Source: a virus
Length of the DNA: 51,037 nucleotides
IMG/VR virus record: IMGVR_UViG_3300042392_002243
Span: 1-51,037 of that record
Strand: one strand, 5' to 3'
Part shown: piece by piece, positions 9,234-18,858 of the stretch
Numbering within the stretch: the first letter of the stretch is position 1
Layout: the number at the start of each line of letters is the position of its first letter
The notes under the pieces: generated by a model
Seen by the model: only the letters and a program-made list of their open reading frames with translations
Told to the model about the DNA's origin: nothing
The model's database searches: none
Translations under genes and position numbers: made by a program

Positions 9234-9890
9234 TTAAGACCGCTCGTTAATAGATGTAAATCTTACAGTAAAAACAGCAGTTGCTTTGTTAAAGGCTTTA
9301 GTGTTGCTTGCTAAAGCGTAGGTTCCTAAATTACTTTGTGTGCTATTACCTATGGTAAACACCGCAGTTGTAAGTCCATTAATATTGCTACCGGTGTAAA
9401 AGGACTTACCTATACCGTATGTGTTAAACAGTGTTCCGTTAGTATTGTAAAAATCTATAGTATCTAGATAGAGTGTCGGAGTACCTGTATCGACTTCAAA
9501 GATCTTTCTGTAGTTACTAGCTGCATCAGCAGGGTTAAAGTTTGTAGACCTATTGCCATTACGTCTGTAATTTATCCTGCATGAAAGACTTAATGGACCG
9601 CTTATATAAACTTCCCAGACGTCACCGCTACTTTGAACTACAGTAAAGTTTAATGTGAGATCAAAGGGATTATAACCCTTACGCATAAAAAGCTCTTTTA
9701 AGTCAGTGCTAGCAGCTACAAACCCTGTATCAAACGATATTTTACTATTCGCAGTAGTTCCAGCAGGTTCATATCTATTTGATATATCTGATCCTGCTAC
9801 CTGAAACCCCACATCAGCTCTCTTAGTTGAGGTCCTGCCTTTAAAAATATCATCTAGGTCAGATCCGTTTACAGTAATACCTGCTGGCAT
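9234..9890 (-). CDS. Tail fibre-associated protein, unknown family
   Basis: 218 residues. Starts two nt after the stop of the S74-domain fibre gene, so it is cotranscribed with it. The N-terminus has a MPAGITVNGSDLDDIFKGR segment and a GF-x-x-A-G-S-D-I-S-N-R-Y motif that recur in phage virion proteins as short repeated contacts; the rest is predicted beta-rich. It may be a fibre tip, chaperone or accessory protein; the sequence does not decide. No signal peptide or membrane segment. Confidence 0.6.
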   Translation of the reverse strand: MPAGITVNGSDLDDIFKGRTSTKRADVGFQVAGSDISNRYEPAGTTANSKISFDTGFVAASTDLKELFMRKGYNPFDLTLNFTVVQSSGDVWEVYISGPLSLSCRINYRRNGNRSTNFNPADAASNYRKIFEVDTGTPTLYLDTIDFYNTNGTLFNTYGIGKSFYTGSNINGLTTAVFTIGNSTQSNLGTYALASNTKAFNKATAVFTVRFTSINERS

Positions 9891-9892
9891 AA

Positions 9893-11611
9893 TTATTTAA
9901 CCTTTCTTTCTAATTCTTCTATTTTTTGTGTTAATTCTTTAACAGTTTCTATAAGAACAGCAGTAAGCTTACCATAATCTATACCCTCTGGTACCCCATC
10001 ATCATCCTTCTTAACTATTTCAGGATAAACTTCATTTACTTCTTCAGCTATTAGGCCAATGTCTGCCTTTTCTGTCTCTTTCCAATTATATCTAACACCG
10101 CGGAGCTTTTGAATATTAGCTAGCGAGTCTTTTAATGGCTCAATATCTTTTTTAAATCTTACGGAAGATGAAGAGTTGAAAGTTATACCAGCGACTGTAC
10201 CAGCACTATTTAAATATGCTCTCGGATTAGAACCGGCCGGCCCTGCTCCTATCGCACTTGTAGCCCAAACATCCCATGTTGATACACCACCACCCCAGCC
10301 AGGCGGTCTAGCTACCATAGCCTCTGTAAATCCATCAAGTAAGAATGAAGTATTACCAGTCGCTCCGATAACCATTCTCGTTTTATCAGTTAAATCATTC
10401 CAATGATTTGCAATTTTAAACTTATCACCATCTGAGTTATCTATACCAGCCGACCAACCAATTACACCAGCTATATCCCATGATACCTTAGGATCACCAC
10501 TATTAGCGCCATTGGTACTAATACCTACTATAGCATCATCTGTAGCGGTAGTTTTTACATTCTCTAAACGTATACCGTTTGCAACTGGATTTCCAGTATC
10601 TGCTCTAACATGTAGCGGGGCTGTTGGAGTTCTAAATCCAGCTCCTATTCCTATAGCGCCGTTAGCGCTATCGCTAAGAAATAGTGTTGAGTCTCCATTT
10701 GTACCATTGGCGAGATATTTCCAAAACGCTAATCCGTTAGCGTATTGACCTGTCATATTCCATATAGCCCAATCTGCAACACCCGAACCAGTCTTAATAG
10801 TGTTACCTACTACTAGTCTTCCACCTTCATTTGATGCTGCAGTAGCTCTTATTGCGCCCTGTACGTCTAGGTTGAAGATATCTGCAGAGCGACCAATACC
10901 AACCGGAACATTAAAGTTAAATGAAGAGGTGTTGCTGCGTTGAATTATACTATAAACTGCTCTATTTCCGCCTGTTGAATTAGTTCCATAAAAAACAAAG
11001 TTATTATCACTTTGCATTGCCAGTTGAGGAAAAGTACCACTCGTATCAGTAAATCTTAAAGAGTTGCTATTTTGGCTTAAAGTGATAGTGCCGCTTACAT
11101 CTAAACTAGAACTAGGATTTGTTGTTCCAATACCAACTCGACCTGTACCGGATTGAACATAAAACCTAGTTGTATTAGAAGGTTCTCTCTCATATATAAA
11201 AAAGTCTTTAGTTCCATTACCGTTGGCGTCTTGACCTAACGTCCAGCCGTCAAGAGTTATGCCCGCTCTTTTAGTAGGAGATAGCGTATTAGGTTTTATA
11301 TTTAACCCTGAATTATAAAGAGTGTTAGTACCTTCCACCGTTAATCTATTGCTTGGTAAGTTTGTACCTATACCTATAAAATTATCTACAATTAAATTGT
11401 TTGTAGCTGACAATACTCCGCTAGAAGTCCATTTTAGAGGACAGCTTGATAATGCTCTAAACGGGATAGCGTTATTATAAAAGAAATTCTTAATAGGAGT
11501 CTTATATGTATAGTAATTACCTCCAAGTTGCTGCACTACTGGTACTGTCTCATTACCAGTAACGCTGCCTGCTGCTAGATCTGTTATATTTTGAATTGGA
11601 ATACTCGGCAT
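9893..11611 (-). CDS. Tail fibre with C-terminal peptidase S74 chaperone domain
   Basis: 572 residues. The C-terminal 92 residues (from 481) form an intramolecular chaperone/peptidase S74 domain: S-S-V-R-F-K-K-D-I at the self-cleavage Ser region, then L-R-G-V-R-Y-N-W-K, G-L-I-A-E-E-V-N-E-V-Y-P and a terminal coiled coil (KELTQKIEELERKVK). In endosialidase-type fibres this domain drives trimer folding and then cuts itself off. The N-terminal 60 residues probably anchor the trimer; the middle has repeated G-I-G-T-x-x-P-x-x-x-L-x-V units of a beta-helix shaft (for example GIGTTNPSSSLDVSG). It lies opposite to all neighbouring fibre genes. Confidence 0.88.
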   Translation of the reverse strand: MPSIPIQNITDLAAGSVTGNETVPVVQQLGGNYYTYKTPIKNFFYNNAIPFRALSSCPLKWTSSGVLSATNNLIVDNFIGIGTNLPSNRLTVEGTNTLYNSGLNIKPNTLSPTKRAGITLDGWTLGQDANGNGTKDFFIYEREPSNTTRFYVQSGTGRVGIGTTNPSSSLDVSGTITLSQNSNSLRFTDTSGTFPQLAMQSDNNFVFYGTNSTGGNRAVYSIIQRSNTSSFNFNVPVGIGRSADIFNLDVQGAIRATAASNEGGRLVVGNTIKTGSGVADWAIWNMTGQYANGLAFWKYLANGTNGDSTLFLSDSANGAIGIGAGFRTPTAPLHVRADTGNPVANGIRLENVKTTATDDAIVGISTNGANSGDPKVSWDIAGVIGWSAGIDNSDGDKFKIANHWNDLTDKTRMVIGATGNTSFLLDGFTEAMVARPPGWGGGVSTWDVWATSAIGAGPAGSNPRAYLNSAGTVAGITFNSSSSVRFKKDIEPLKDSLANIQKLRGVRYNWKETEKADIGLIAEEVNEVYPEIVKKDDDGVPEGIDYGKLTAVLIETVKELTQKIEELERKVK

Positions 11612-11617
11612 ATTATA

Positions 11618-11625
11618 TATTTATG
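11618..11625 (-). promoter_or_regulatory. Late promoter CATAAATA
   Basis: Minus-strand late element ending 6 nt before the ATG at 11611; it drives the inverted two-gene fibre unit. Confidence 0.7.
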
Positions 11626-11659
11626 TCTGTAATTTTTTTTACTAGTAACTGTATCTGCA

Positions 11660-11667
11660 AATAAATA
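11660..11667 (+). promoter_or_regulatory. Late promoter AATAAATA
   Basis: Plus-strand late element ending 7 nt before the GTG start at 11675; divergent from the element at 11618-11625. Confidence 0.65.
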
Positions 11668-11674
11668 TATTAAA

Positions 11675-14600
11675 GTGATAAATTTACAAGTATATAGCGT
11701 ATCTGCAATTAATACTCTAAGCGCGAGTTATTATGATCCGTTCTATCAGTTTAAACAGTATAGAGAGGGATACGAGCAGGGCTTTTCGTTAAACAAAATA
11801 AACGCTCTTACTAACACTATAGATAATACTATTAACAATCACTCTATTCAGTTTTTAACTTCTAAAAAAAGCATAGGTGATATATTTAATGTAAATTTTA
11901 ATGATCAGAAAGTAAAAACCTTATCAACACAGTTAATTTTTAATACTTTTAGAGACCCTTCACAGCCAAAATATCTTTATATCTATAAAGATACAGTAGG
12001 TCAAAATCCAAACACTACTACATGTAGAGTTATCTTATCTACATTTACAGGATTTAAAAATAATACTTTCTTTGAACTAGAGATAATTGATGATGTGTTT
12101 TTAAGGTTAAAACATAACAACGGAAAATATGATTACTATTTAAATTATTTTCCAGGCCTTGATAGTCCCTTCTTTTTAAAATATTATTCCGATGTTAACA
12201 CTTTAACGGCTGAACGCAATGACATGTTTAGATATATTCTAGATACCGACGGGTACCTACAATTATTTAAAAATACCGTTTATGGTAATAAAATATTAAC
12301 TCTATCCGGTACTAGCGATCCTAATGCGGGTAAATTGGTTTTTGCTGATGTACCAGAATCCTCTAACCTTTTAAGATCTCCAAACAATATAATACAAATT
12401 AACTATAGCGTTAAGGATCTTTCTCCAAAACAATACTCTTCCTGGGTCAGTTATGATGTAAATAAACAAAACGATTTAACTATTAACGAAGATAAGAGTA
12501 TTTTTGATAGAAAAGATCAGTACTTACTACACGCTAATGTAAATGAGTCCCTTAATGACTTAAAGTTAAATTATGTTACGCTGAATAACATTAGATCGGA
12601 GAAAAATTATATAAAGAGAGGTACAAATATGATAGACTCGACTCCATATGTACCAGGAGTTGAGTTTAGAGATTACGTATCATTACAGACAGGTAATAGT
12701 CAGGAATTAGGTACTGATAATATTGCTCTAACTTATGTTTGGTATGACAAAGATATATTAGTCAGGAATGGAACGGATACAGTTTTTACAGCTCCGTCAT
12801 CTCTTTACCCTTACGAGAAACTCAATATAAATGATACAAAGTTTGTCGAAAATGGTAGCTTAGCCGGATTAACTCCCAAACTAGCCGATAATATTTACCA
12901 GTTGAGAAAAAATAACACTCTCTTTAACAATGGAAGATATTTAGTTACGTGGCTCTCCGGTGGTACAAATACACCAGGCTTGTGGGTAGATAGATACTAC
13001 TACCCAGACTATGTATCTAAACAGGAAGCTATGGGATCATTTCCAGTGTTTCAACCCTCTTTTAATGATCCAATAGATAGCTTAGTGTTTAATAACGAGT
13101 CAAGTGTTGCAGCAGCAGCCTTCTTTGATAAAAGAAGCGATTTATGTATTGAACCTAATAATGTCTATAAGTACTCAAGAGTAGGAGTAGATGACATTAA
13201 CGAGTTCGTGACCTCGACTAGCCCTACTGCAAGCGGATTTACTAGCTATTACGATATTAATAATGTAGAGGTTGCTTATAATTCTAGTGAGATTTATTAC
13301 GATGGTTCCAAATACAATAAATTTAAAGTGTCAGAGCAGGTTAATAATAGCAACTCCTTTACAATGTCTTTTGATATTTACATTGACCCAGAAGCTAGTT
13401 ATGGGTATCAAGTTATAGGCAACATAACCAACAGAGGGTTTGGAGTTATAAATGATACAAAAATAACTCCCTTTATCTTTTCTTATGGAAACAGAATATT
13501 AAAGGTTTATAACACAGATTTAATGTTACTACATACAACAGAATTTGATACAAAAATTCTTGACGTTATTAAAGGTGACGGGTTAGATGATTACTATGTC
13601 TCTTGCAACGGTGGTAATATATATAAAGTTAATACCCTCGGTGTAAAGATGAAAATGGAGAATGTTTCAAGCATTGTAGGTTATGTTAATTACTTCTACG
13701 ACGGTGATTTCCTATATTTTGCCCTAGGAGGAACTACTAATGATGTAGTAAAGGTAAATAAGAATACCTTAGAGGTTGTAGAAATATTAACATCAAAGAA
13801 ATATCGAAGTTATGATAAGTATGGATCTTATTCTTCTTATGATATTAAAAATAGCATAATAGTTTTTGATGATAATGTGTATCAACTACCAGGTAGAGAG
13901 GTGAAATATTATTCTCCTGATGTAGTTTATTATACTGTAAATGGTACTATTCTAGTAAGGCATGATATAAAAATAGATGACATTACGTTTATTGTACAGA
14001 GCTCAAGCAAAATCGTGGATTTTGCGGTAGATGATAGTTTCATATATATACTTCACGGCTCTAATGAGCTTTCTATTTATACAACATCATTAGAAAAAGT
14101 TCTTACACAAAATCTAAGCGCTGCAATAACAGATCTCAGCAAGGTAATAAGTATTGACCTAATTAAACAATATGCAGGGATTAGCTCTTTAAAGCCTAAT
14201 AAAGATATAGTTATTACATACTTAAACACTAAGAGCAAATTAGGAATATATGTAGGATCTTCCGGTACAGTAGACACCGATTTAGTAGGCGTTCTGGTTG
14301 ACGAAAATAGTAACTCTCGAGTAGCAAAAGGTTATGTTGCTACCAACTATAGCTATTTAAATCAAAAATATAAAGATAAAAATTTAAATTTTAACCTAAC
14401 ACTTACTAATTATCTATCAACAGAAGACATATTACAAAAAAATATATCTTTTGATTATACTACTTTAGATAGAGGCTATCACACATTTACATACAGGTTT
14501 GATTCCATTCAAGGAAACGTATCTTTATTTGTAGATGGAGCGCTTAACACAAACCTAAACATACAACCGGGTAAGTATGCAATCCAAAATCTATTAAATG

Positions 14601-15013
14601 ATGATATATATGCTGGTACAGCAGGATTTTATAACAACACAGATCTCGCCTCTTACTTAAGGCAGCCTGGTTATTATTACTTAAGCAACACAAGGCTTAA
14701 AAACTTCTTTATATATGACAGGCCTCTTGACAATGATGAGATTTTAGCATTAAATATATACGATACTAAAATTAATGATCTGGTTCTCTCTATACCAGCA
14801 GGTCAAAGAAACAATATAGAAGAGATAGAGAGATACTTCAAATATAAAGTAAAAGACAGCTCATCTAAAAAGATTAATATATATGTTAAAAATATGGGTA
14901 TAGATAATATTGATATGAAAAATAATATTAAGAAATTAATTCTAGATGAAACCAAGGCCATACTACCTATAGGTGTAAATATTAATGATATACAATTTAT
15001 CGACTTTAAATGA
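11675..15013 (+). CDS. Large tail protein with C-terminal LamG-like domain
   Basis: 1112 residues with a GTG start placed by the late promoter 7 nt upstream. The C-terminal region (about 915-1040) is a LamG/concanavalin-like sandwich: LDRGYHTFTYRFDS, then G-N-V-S-L-F-V-D-G-A, then I-Y-A-G-T-A-G-F and L-K-N-F-F-I-Y-D-R-P-L-D-N-D-E-I. Residues about 640-820 hold beta-propeller-like repeats with N-x-x-Y-K-V-N-T units. The last 70 residues are a small alpha/beta extension. Probably an elongated host-contact protein of the tail periphery; LamG domains usually bind glycans. It overlaps the next gene by 4 nt (ATGA). Confidence 0.7.
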   Translation: MINLQVYSVSAINTLSASYYDPFYQFKQYREGYEQGFSLNKINALTNTIDNTINNHSIQFLTSKKSIGDIFNVNFNDQKVKTLSTQLIFNTFRDPSQPKYLYIYKDTVGQNPNTTTCRVILSTFTGFKNNTFFELEIIDDVFLRLKHNNGKYDYYLNYFPGLDSPFFLKYYSDVNTLTAERNDMFRYILDTDGYLQLFKNTVYGNKILTLSGTSDPNAGKLVFADVPESSNLLRSPNNIIQINYSVKDLSPKQYSSWVSYDVNKQNDLTINEDKSIFDRKDQYLLHANVNESLNDLKLNYVTLNNIRSEKNYIKRGTNMIDSTPYVPGVEFRDYVSLQTGNSQELGTDNIALTYVWYDKDILVRNGTDTVFTAPSSLYPYEKLNINDTKFVENGSLAGLTPKLADNIYQLRKNNTLFNNGRYLVTWLSGGTNTPGLWVDRYYYPDYVSKQEAMGSFPVFQPSFNDPIDSLVFNNESSVAAAAFFDKRSDLCIEPNNVYKYSRVGVDDINEFVTSTSPTASGFTSYYDINNVEVAYNSSEIYYDGSKYNKFKVSEQVNNSNSFTMSFDIYIDPEASYGYQVIGNITNRGFGVINDTKITPFIFSYGNRILKVYNTDLMLLHTTEFDTKILDVIKGDGLDDYYVSCNGGNIYKVNTLGVKMKMENVSSIVGYVNYFYDGDFLYFALGGTTNDVVKVNKNTLEVVEILTSKKYRSYDKYGSYSSYDIKNSIIVFDDNVYQLPGREVKYYSPDVVYYTVNGTILVRHDIKIDDITFIVQSSSKIVDFAVDDSFIYILHGSNELSIYTTSLEKVLTQNLSAAITDLSKVISIDLIKQYAGISSLKPNKDIVITYLNTKSKLGIYVGSSGTVDTDLVGVLVDENSNSRVAKGYVATNYSYLNQKYKDKNLNFNLTLTNYLSTEDILQKNISFDYTTLDRGYHTFTYRFDSIQGNVSLFVDGALNTNLNIQPGKYAIQNLLNDDIYAGTAGFYNNTDLASYLRQPGYYYLSNTRLKNFFIYDRPLDNDEILALNIYDTKINDLVLSIPAGQRNNIEEIERYFKYKVKDSSSKKINIYVKNMGIDNIDMKNNIKKLILDETKAILPIGVNINDIQFIDFK

Positions 15014-17022
15014 TTGACTATACAAATAAAAAAAGATTCTTCACTTCCGGAAACGATTTCTTTACGCTTTCCGGAAGTAGATATACAGGATATGTATTTT
15101 GTTTAAGCGGCGCTGCTTATATTGATAAGACCAATATACCACTACTACCTCAATCCACCTTCGAAAGTAATTTGTATATTTCTAGTTATCTTAAAAATAG
15201 AGATACAATTGAGACGCTTACCCTACCTTATACGGATACTGATGTTCTATTTGACGCTAATGACTTTTTAACCAGGGAGTTATTTCTAGATAGGCTAGGA
15301 AAATTACACGATAATAACACATTCGTTTATTCTAAGCTATTCATGGCTAATAATGATTTACCTGCTCTAGCAACTCCAGGTACAGAGATAGATAATTATT
15401 CTTATGCTTGTTTAATTGATAGTAACAGCACTTCATTAAAGTGTGTTAGCGGTACTATTCAAAGTATACCTTTCGGTGGCAGTAATAAGACGGAGTTCAG
15501 AGAACTAGGCAACATTAGACGATTTACCTCAAAGCTAAAAGACGACATACAGTCCGACTATACTATTTTTGCAATTACTAGCAGTGGCTTTACTACGCTA
15601 TCTGGCAGTAGCAAAGAATGTAAGGTAATAGAACCCCATTCAACATATATCGAGAGTGTAGAAAATTCTTTAACGTTTGGGTCTCTATTTGATATTACCC
15701 TATCAAGAAACTTTATCTTTATAACCGACGAGAAAAATAGCGTAATATATAAGTACGATATAGGTGGTTATTACAATGGAGATCTAGCACTAGCCAATAA
15801 AAGAAATCTTCTCGAAATATTAGGCGGTGATGGTCCGAAGGAGGCTAAAAACTTATTTAGAGCGCCTAAACATATCACTTCAAATGACGATATAATAGTC
15901 ATTAACGATTCTGGAAATAGAGTTATAAAGATTTTTGATTTAGATTTTAACTTTATTACACGTATAGGTAGTATACCTCAATTTCGCGAACCTATTGCAG
16001 CTTTAAAAATTAATGAATTTTTTAATACTCTTTACGTATTTACGAAATCTACCAATGTGTTAAATAGGTTAAGCCTATACATATTTGATTTGGATTGTTA
16101 TAGATTAGTAGAAACCTATAAAGATATAGATGTACCTCTTCAACCTACAGAAGTGGTTTTAAATATAGAATTTAGTAAAAATAGCAGTGATTATTATTAT
16201 GTGTGTACTGATAGGCAAGTTTATAAATTATTTGTAAGTAAGCCCAATGTATTAATTGGTAGATATCAAGAGCTAAATCTTGATTACATAACCGGAACAC
16301 AGGTCGTTAAGCCTATTGATAATACAAATACTTCCACTTCAACAACTACACCATCTAATCAATGGTATGTAGTTAATAAATTTTTTAAAGATAGTACATG
16401 GAGTTGGGGAGCTACCACGCCAGGAACCACTACAACTACTACGACTACTACAACCACTGTTACAACTGAAGAACGACCCAATATATCGGTATTCAATGAT
16501 GTGTATAAAGGACTAGCTCTATTACCAACCTCTAATAATTATGACTCAGTTGTTTTTATTACAGATGGTAGAATATATTTCTTCAACGAACCTAATACAT
16601 ATAAACAGGTTATAAAAACAACAGAGTTATTTAAATTCGGAAAAGCTAATATGACTCTCTCTTCAGAAGAGTATATACAAGCATCTACTATAAATAAAGA
16701 AATTTATAAGGTTGCAAGAGATATATTATTAATAAAGAATAACTTATTGGGTAGATTTACAGGGGTATATGATGTGAGTAATATCTTTACTCTTACAGAT
16801 TATAATTATAATGTTGACTTTAACGCCTTCTCACTTCTTCAGCCGGAAGATTACTATGTGCACGAGAATGAGAAGTCTATGGTCTCTGTATTAAATAGAG
16901 CATTTAAAAATATTCTCGATCTGCAACTAAAATTAATCGACTTAACGGCTATAGATAAATCTCTCACTGTTAAAAGGGAGCTGGTTATTGCTCCAAATGT
17001 CGGTACGTTGCAAATTAGCTAA
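15010..17022 (+). CDS. Tail protein with NHL/beta-propeller repeats and a Thr-rich hinge
   Basis: 670 residues. Residues about 215-345 contain NHL-like propeller blades (L-F-R-A-P-K-H-I-T, then I-V-I-N-D-S-G-N-R-V-I-K-I-F-D-L). At about 472-487 there is an almost pure threonine run (11 Thr, Val, 2 Thr) that looks like a flexible hinge. The C-terminal 90 residues are helical, with an E-N-E-K-S-M-V-S-V-L-N-R-A-F block. Coupled to the 1112-residue gene by an ATGA overlap, so the two products probably form one appendage. Exact T4 equivalent unknown. Confidence 0.68.
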   Translation: MIDYTNKKRFFTSGNDFFTLSGSRYTGYVFCLSGAAYIDKTNIPLLPQSTFESNLYISSYLKNRDTIETLTLPYTDTDVLFDANDFLTRELFLDRLGKLHDNNTFVYSKLFMANNDLPALATPGTEIDNYSYACLIDSNSTSLKCVSGTIQSIPFGGSNKTEFRELGNIRRFTSKLKDDIQSDYTIFAITSSGFTTLSGSSKECKVIEPHSTYIESVENSLTFGSLFDITLSRNFIFITDEKNSVIYKYDIGGYYNGDLALANKRNLLEILGGDGPKEAKNLFRAPKHITSNDDIIVINDSGNRVIKIFDLDFNFITRIGSIPQFREPIAALKINEFFNTLYVFTKSTNVLNRLSLYIFDLDCYRLVETYKDIDVPLQPTEVVLNIEFSKNSSDYYYVCTDRQVYKLFVSKPNVLIGRYQELNLDYITGTQVVKPIDNTNTSTSTTTPSNQWYVVNKFFKDSTWSWGATTPGTTTTTTTTTTTVTTEERPNISVFNDVYKGLALLPTSNNYDSVVFITDGRIYFFNEPNTYKQVIKTTELFKFGKANMTLSSEEYIQASTINKEIYKVARDILLIKNNLLGRFTGVYDVSNIFTLTDYNYNVDFNAFSLLQPEDYYVHENEKSMVSVLNRAFKNILDLQLKLIDLTAIDKSLTVKRELVIAPNVGTLQIS

Positions 17023-17026
17023 CTAC

Positions 17027-17034
17027 TATAAATA
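17027..17034 (+). promoter_or_regulatory. Late promoter TATAAATA
   Basis: Perfect late element in the 19-nt gap between genes; ends 7 nt before the ATG at 17042. Confidence 0.75.
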
Positions 17035-17041
17035 TATATAA

Positions 17042-17746
17042 ATGCCAGCGACGCCAGCTACAAATTTAGAAACAGTAAATATAAGTGATACTTATTATAG
17101 TTTATTGCATTCTGGTGGTGTGCCTATACCAGCAACAGGACAACCTCTAATAAGAGATGGTAGTGGAACGCCGACAGCTTTAAAATTAGGAGCTAATTGT
17201 AACGGTGCTACTATTTGCGGCACTCTTTCTGCTACAACCTTAGCAGGCGGGAGTTTAAATCTAGATTCTAAAATAACTCCTACCCAACTTAACTTACTTG
17301 AATTAGTTAAGGCTCTATACCCTTTAAATGCAGTAATTTATACGACAGATAGCATAAACCCTGGTACTAGATCAGGCTGGGTTGGTACAACTTGGACGCA
17401 AATAGCACAAGGTAGGTTTATTGTAGGTGTAGGTACGGGTATTGATAGTAGAGGAGAATCTAAACCAATTACACCCGGTAATAACGCCGGTGAATATAAT
17501 CACATTCTAACAGAAGCGGAAATGCCATCGCATACTCATAGCCTTATGGTCGGTACTGAGCAGTTCTATATTACAAACGACAAGAACGATAAAAATCCAA
17601 CATCCCTTGGACGATTTCGGAGCGATGGCCCCTCGGGTGACAAGGATGGTAGATATTGTTCTATCTTACCATCCGCAGGTGGTAGCTCTCCTCACAACAA
17701 TGTACCTCCAGGGTTTGGCTTGTATGTATGGCAAAGAACAGCCTAA
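17042..17746 (+). CDS. Tail fibre tip protein (collar/baseplate-type C-terminal domain)
   Basis: 234 residues. The N-terminal half is a short fibre segment (repeated Ala/Thr/Leu, ATLAGGSLNLDSKITPTQLN). Residues about 95-234 match a widespread phage fibre tip module: Y-P-L-N-A-V-I-Y, N-P-G-T, G-T-T-W-T-Q-I-A-Q-G-R-F-I-V-G-V-G-T-G, the metal-site-like L-T-E-A-E-M-P-S-H-T-H, and the terminal H-N-N-V-P-P-G-F-G-L-Y-V-W-Q-R-T-A. The HTH pair in such tips resembles the iron-coordinating histidines of T4 gp37-type fibres. Likely receptor-contacting. Confidence 0.8.
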   Translation: MPATPATNLETVNISDTYYSLLHSGGVPIPATGQPLIRDGSGTPTALKLGANCNGATICGTLSATTLAGGSLNLDSKITPTQLNLLELVKALYPLNAVIYTTDSINPGTRSGWVGTTWTQIAQGRFIVGVGTGIDSRGESKPITPGNNAGEYNHILTEAEMPSHTHSLMVGTEQFYITNDKNDKNPTSLGRFRSDGPSGDKDGRYCSILPSAGGSSPHNNVPPGFGLYVWQRTA

Positions 17747-17749
17747 AAT

Positions 17750-17757
17750 ACTAAATA
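17750..17757 (+). promoter_or_regulatory. Weak late promoter ACTAAATA
   Basis: Imperfect late-type element (six of eight) 11 nt before the ATG at 17769, further than the usual 5-7 nt. A real but weak late promoter or chance. Confidence 0.3.
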
Positions 17758-17768
17758 TTTAAAATTAT

Positions 17769-18845
17769 ATGCCCGATATCACCATAGTAAAGCTTAAAAT
17801 TAGAAGAGGTAGTGACGCTCAGCGTAAATCCGTTGTTCTCGAGCAGGGGGAATTGGGATATACTACTGATACAGGTAGGGTGTTTATAGGTAATGGTGTT
17901 AAGTTCGGTGGAAATATAGTGGGTAACATAATTCACAATCCAACATCAATTGCTAATAATAGAGTCAATCAAGCCAATGCTGTGCAGGGTGATATTATAT
18001 ATGATAATTCACTTTTATGGCAGCTTACAGGAACCGATATAACATCACCAGTAAGTTGGAGTAATATAAGCACGAGATGTGATAATTCTCTAGTTACTTA
18101 CAATGGAAGCAACAGGCTTACCTTGGTTAATAATAGTATTGGTCCGGCTATATTAAACAATACTATTGTAAACTCTCAAGGCGCTCTAAACTTTAATAAT
18201 AGTACCGGTCTTTCTGCAAATGTTGATGGTACTTATGTTACTATAACATCAAATAGGCTTACGATTAATCCTATAGATGAGAGTAAAATTAAATCTACTG
18301 CTCTTAGTAGAGGATTACAGGGTGGAGATGGAACAAAATTATCTCTAAAGGTAGATGATAGTATTTTTGGCTTTAATACGAATACTTTAACTATTACCGC
18401 TTTACCTAGTGATGTAGTTACAGTTGATTCGCTGAGCTCCACGTTTGTTGGTGCAGGACTACAGGTGCAAGGAGGTGGAATTTCAACTATAGTACAAAGC
18501 TACGATTCTAGTTCGTTTGATGTTGATATCAACACCTTAAGACTTAAGTCTATAATAACTCCTGCCACGACAACGTTTGAGAATATAACATATAATAGCT
18601 TTGGTCAAGTAACAGGCACTTCATCTACAATTGCTACTACTTTTTCAGGATTTAACTCTGGTACTAACGGATTATTTAATGGAAGATGGAATCAAACTAC
18701 TTTTAGTAATCAGACCTTATTAACTGCTATATCATCTAACCCCGCAGGAACATCTACAGCTAGAATAGCGCTTTCATCAGCTGGATTTATTGCAATCAAC
18801 ACTAAACTCGGAGATCGATTTGCTATTCCGGTATTTAGGTATTAA
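17769..18845 (+). CDS. Tail fibre with Mtd-N-like head domain (paralogue 1)
   Basis: 358 residues. Residues about 8-50 match the N-terminal domain of the Bordetella phage major tropism determinant and many fibres: K-L-K-I-R-R-G-S-D, V-V-L-E-Q-G-E-L-G-Y-T-T-D-T, then G-N-G-V-K-F-G-G. The rest is low-complexity beta structure rich in Asn, Ser and Thr, with no catalytic motif. The next gene carries the same N-terminal domain, so the two are tandem paralogues diverged in their distal parts. Likely a trimeric host-recognition fibre. No variable repeat or reverse transcriptase is nearby. Confidence 0.75.
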   Translation: MPDITIVKLKIRRGSDAQRKSVVLEQGELGYTTDTGRVFIGNGVKFGGNIVGNIIHNPTSIANNRVNQANAVQGDIIYDNSLLWQLTGTDITSPVSWSNISTRCDNSLVTYNGSNRLTLVNNSIGPAILNNTIVNSQGALNFNNSTGLSANVDGTYVTITSNRLTINPIDESKIKSTALSRGLQGGDGTKLSLKVDDSIFGFNTNTLTITALPSDVVTVDSLSSTFVGAGLQVQGGGISTIVQSYDSSSFDVDINTLRLKSIITPATTTFENITYNSFGQVTGTSSTIATTFSGFNSGTNGLFNGRWNQTTFSNQTLLTAISSNPAGTSTARIALSSAGFIAINTKLGDRFAIPVFRY

Positions 18846-18858
18846 ACACTATTAATAT

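Noticed and set aside
10176-10748. Two Pro/Ala/Val-rich open frames opposite the S74 fibre gene
   Set aside because: Their composition mirrors the repeated fibre codons on the other strand; no start signal or family match.
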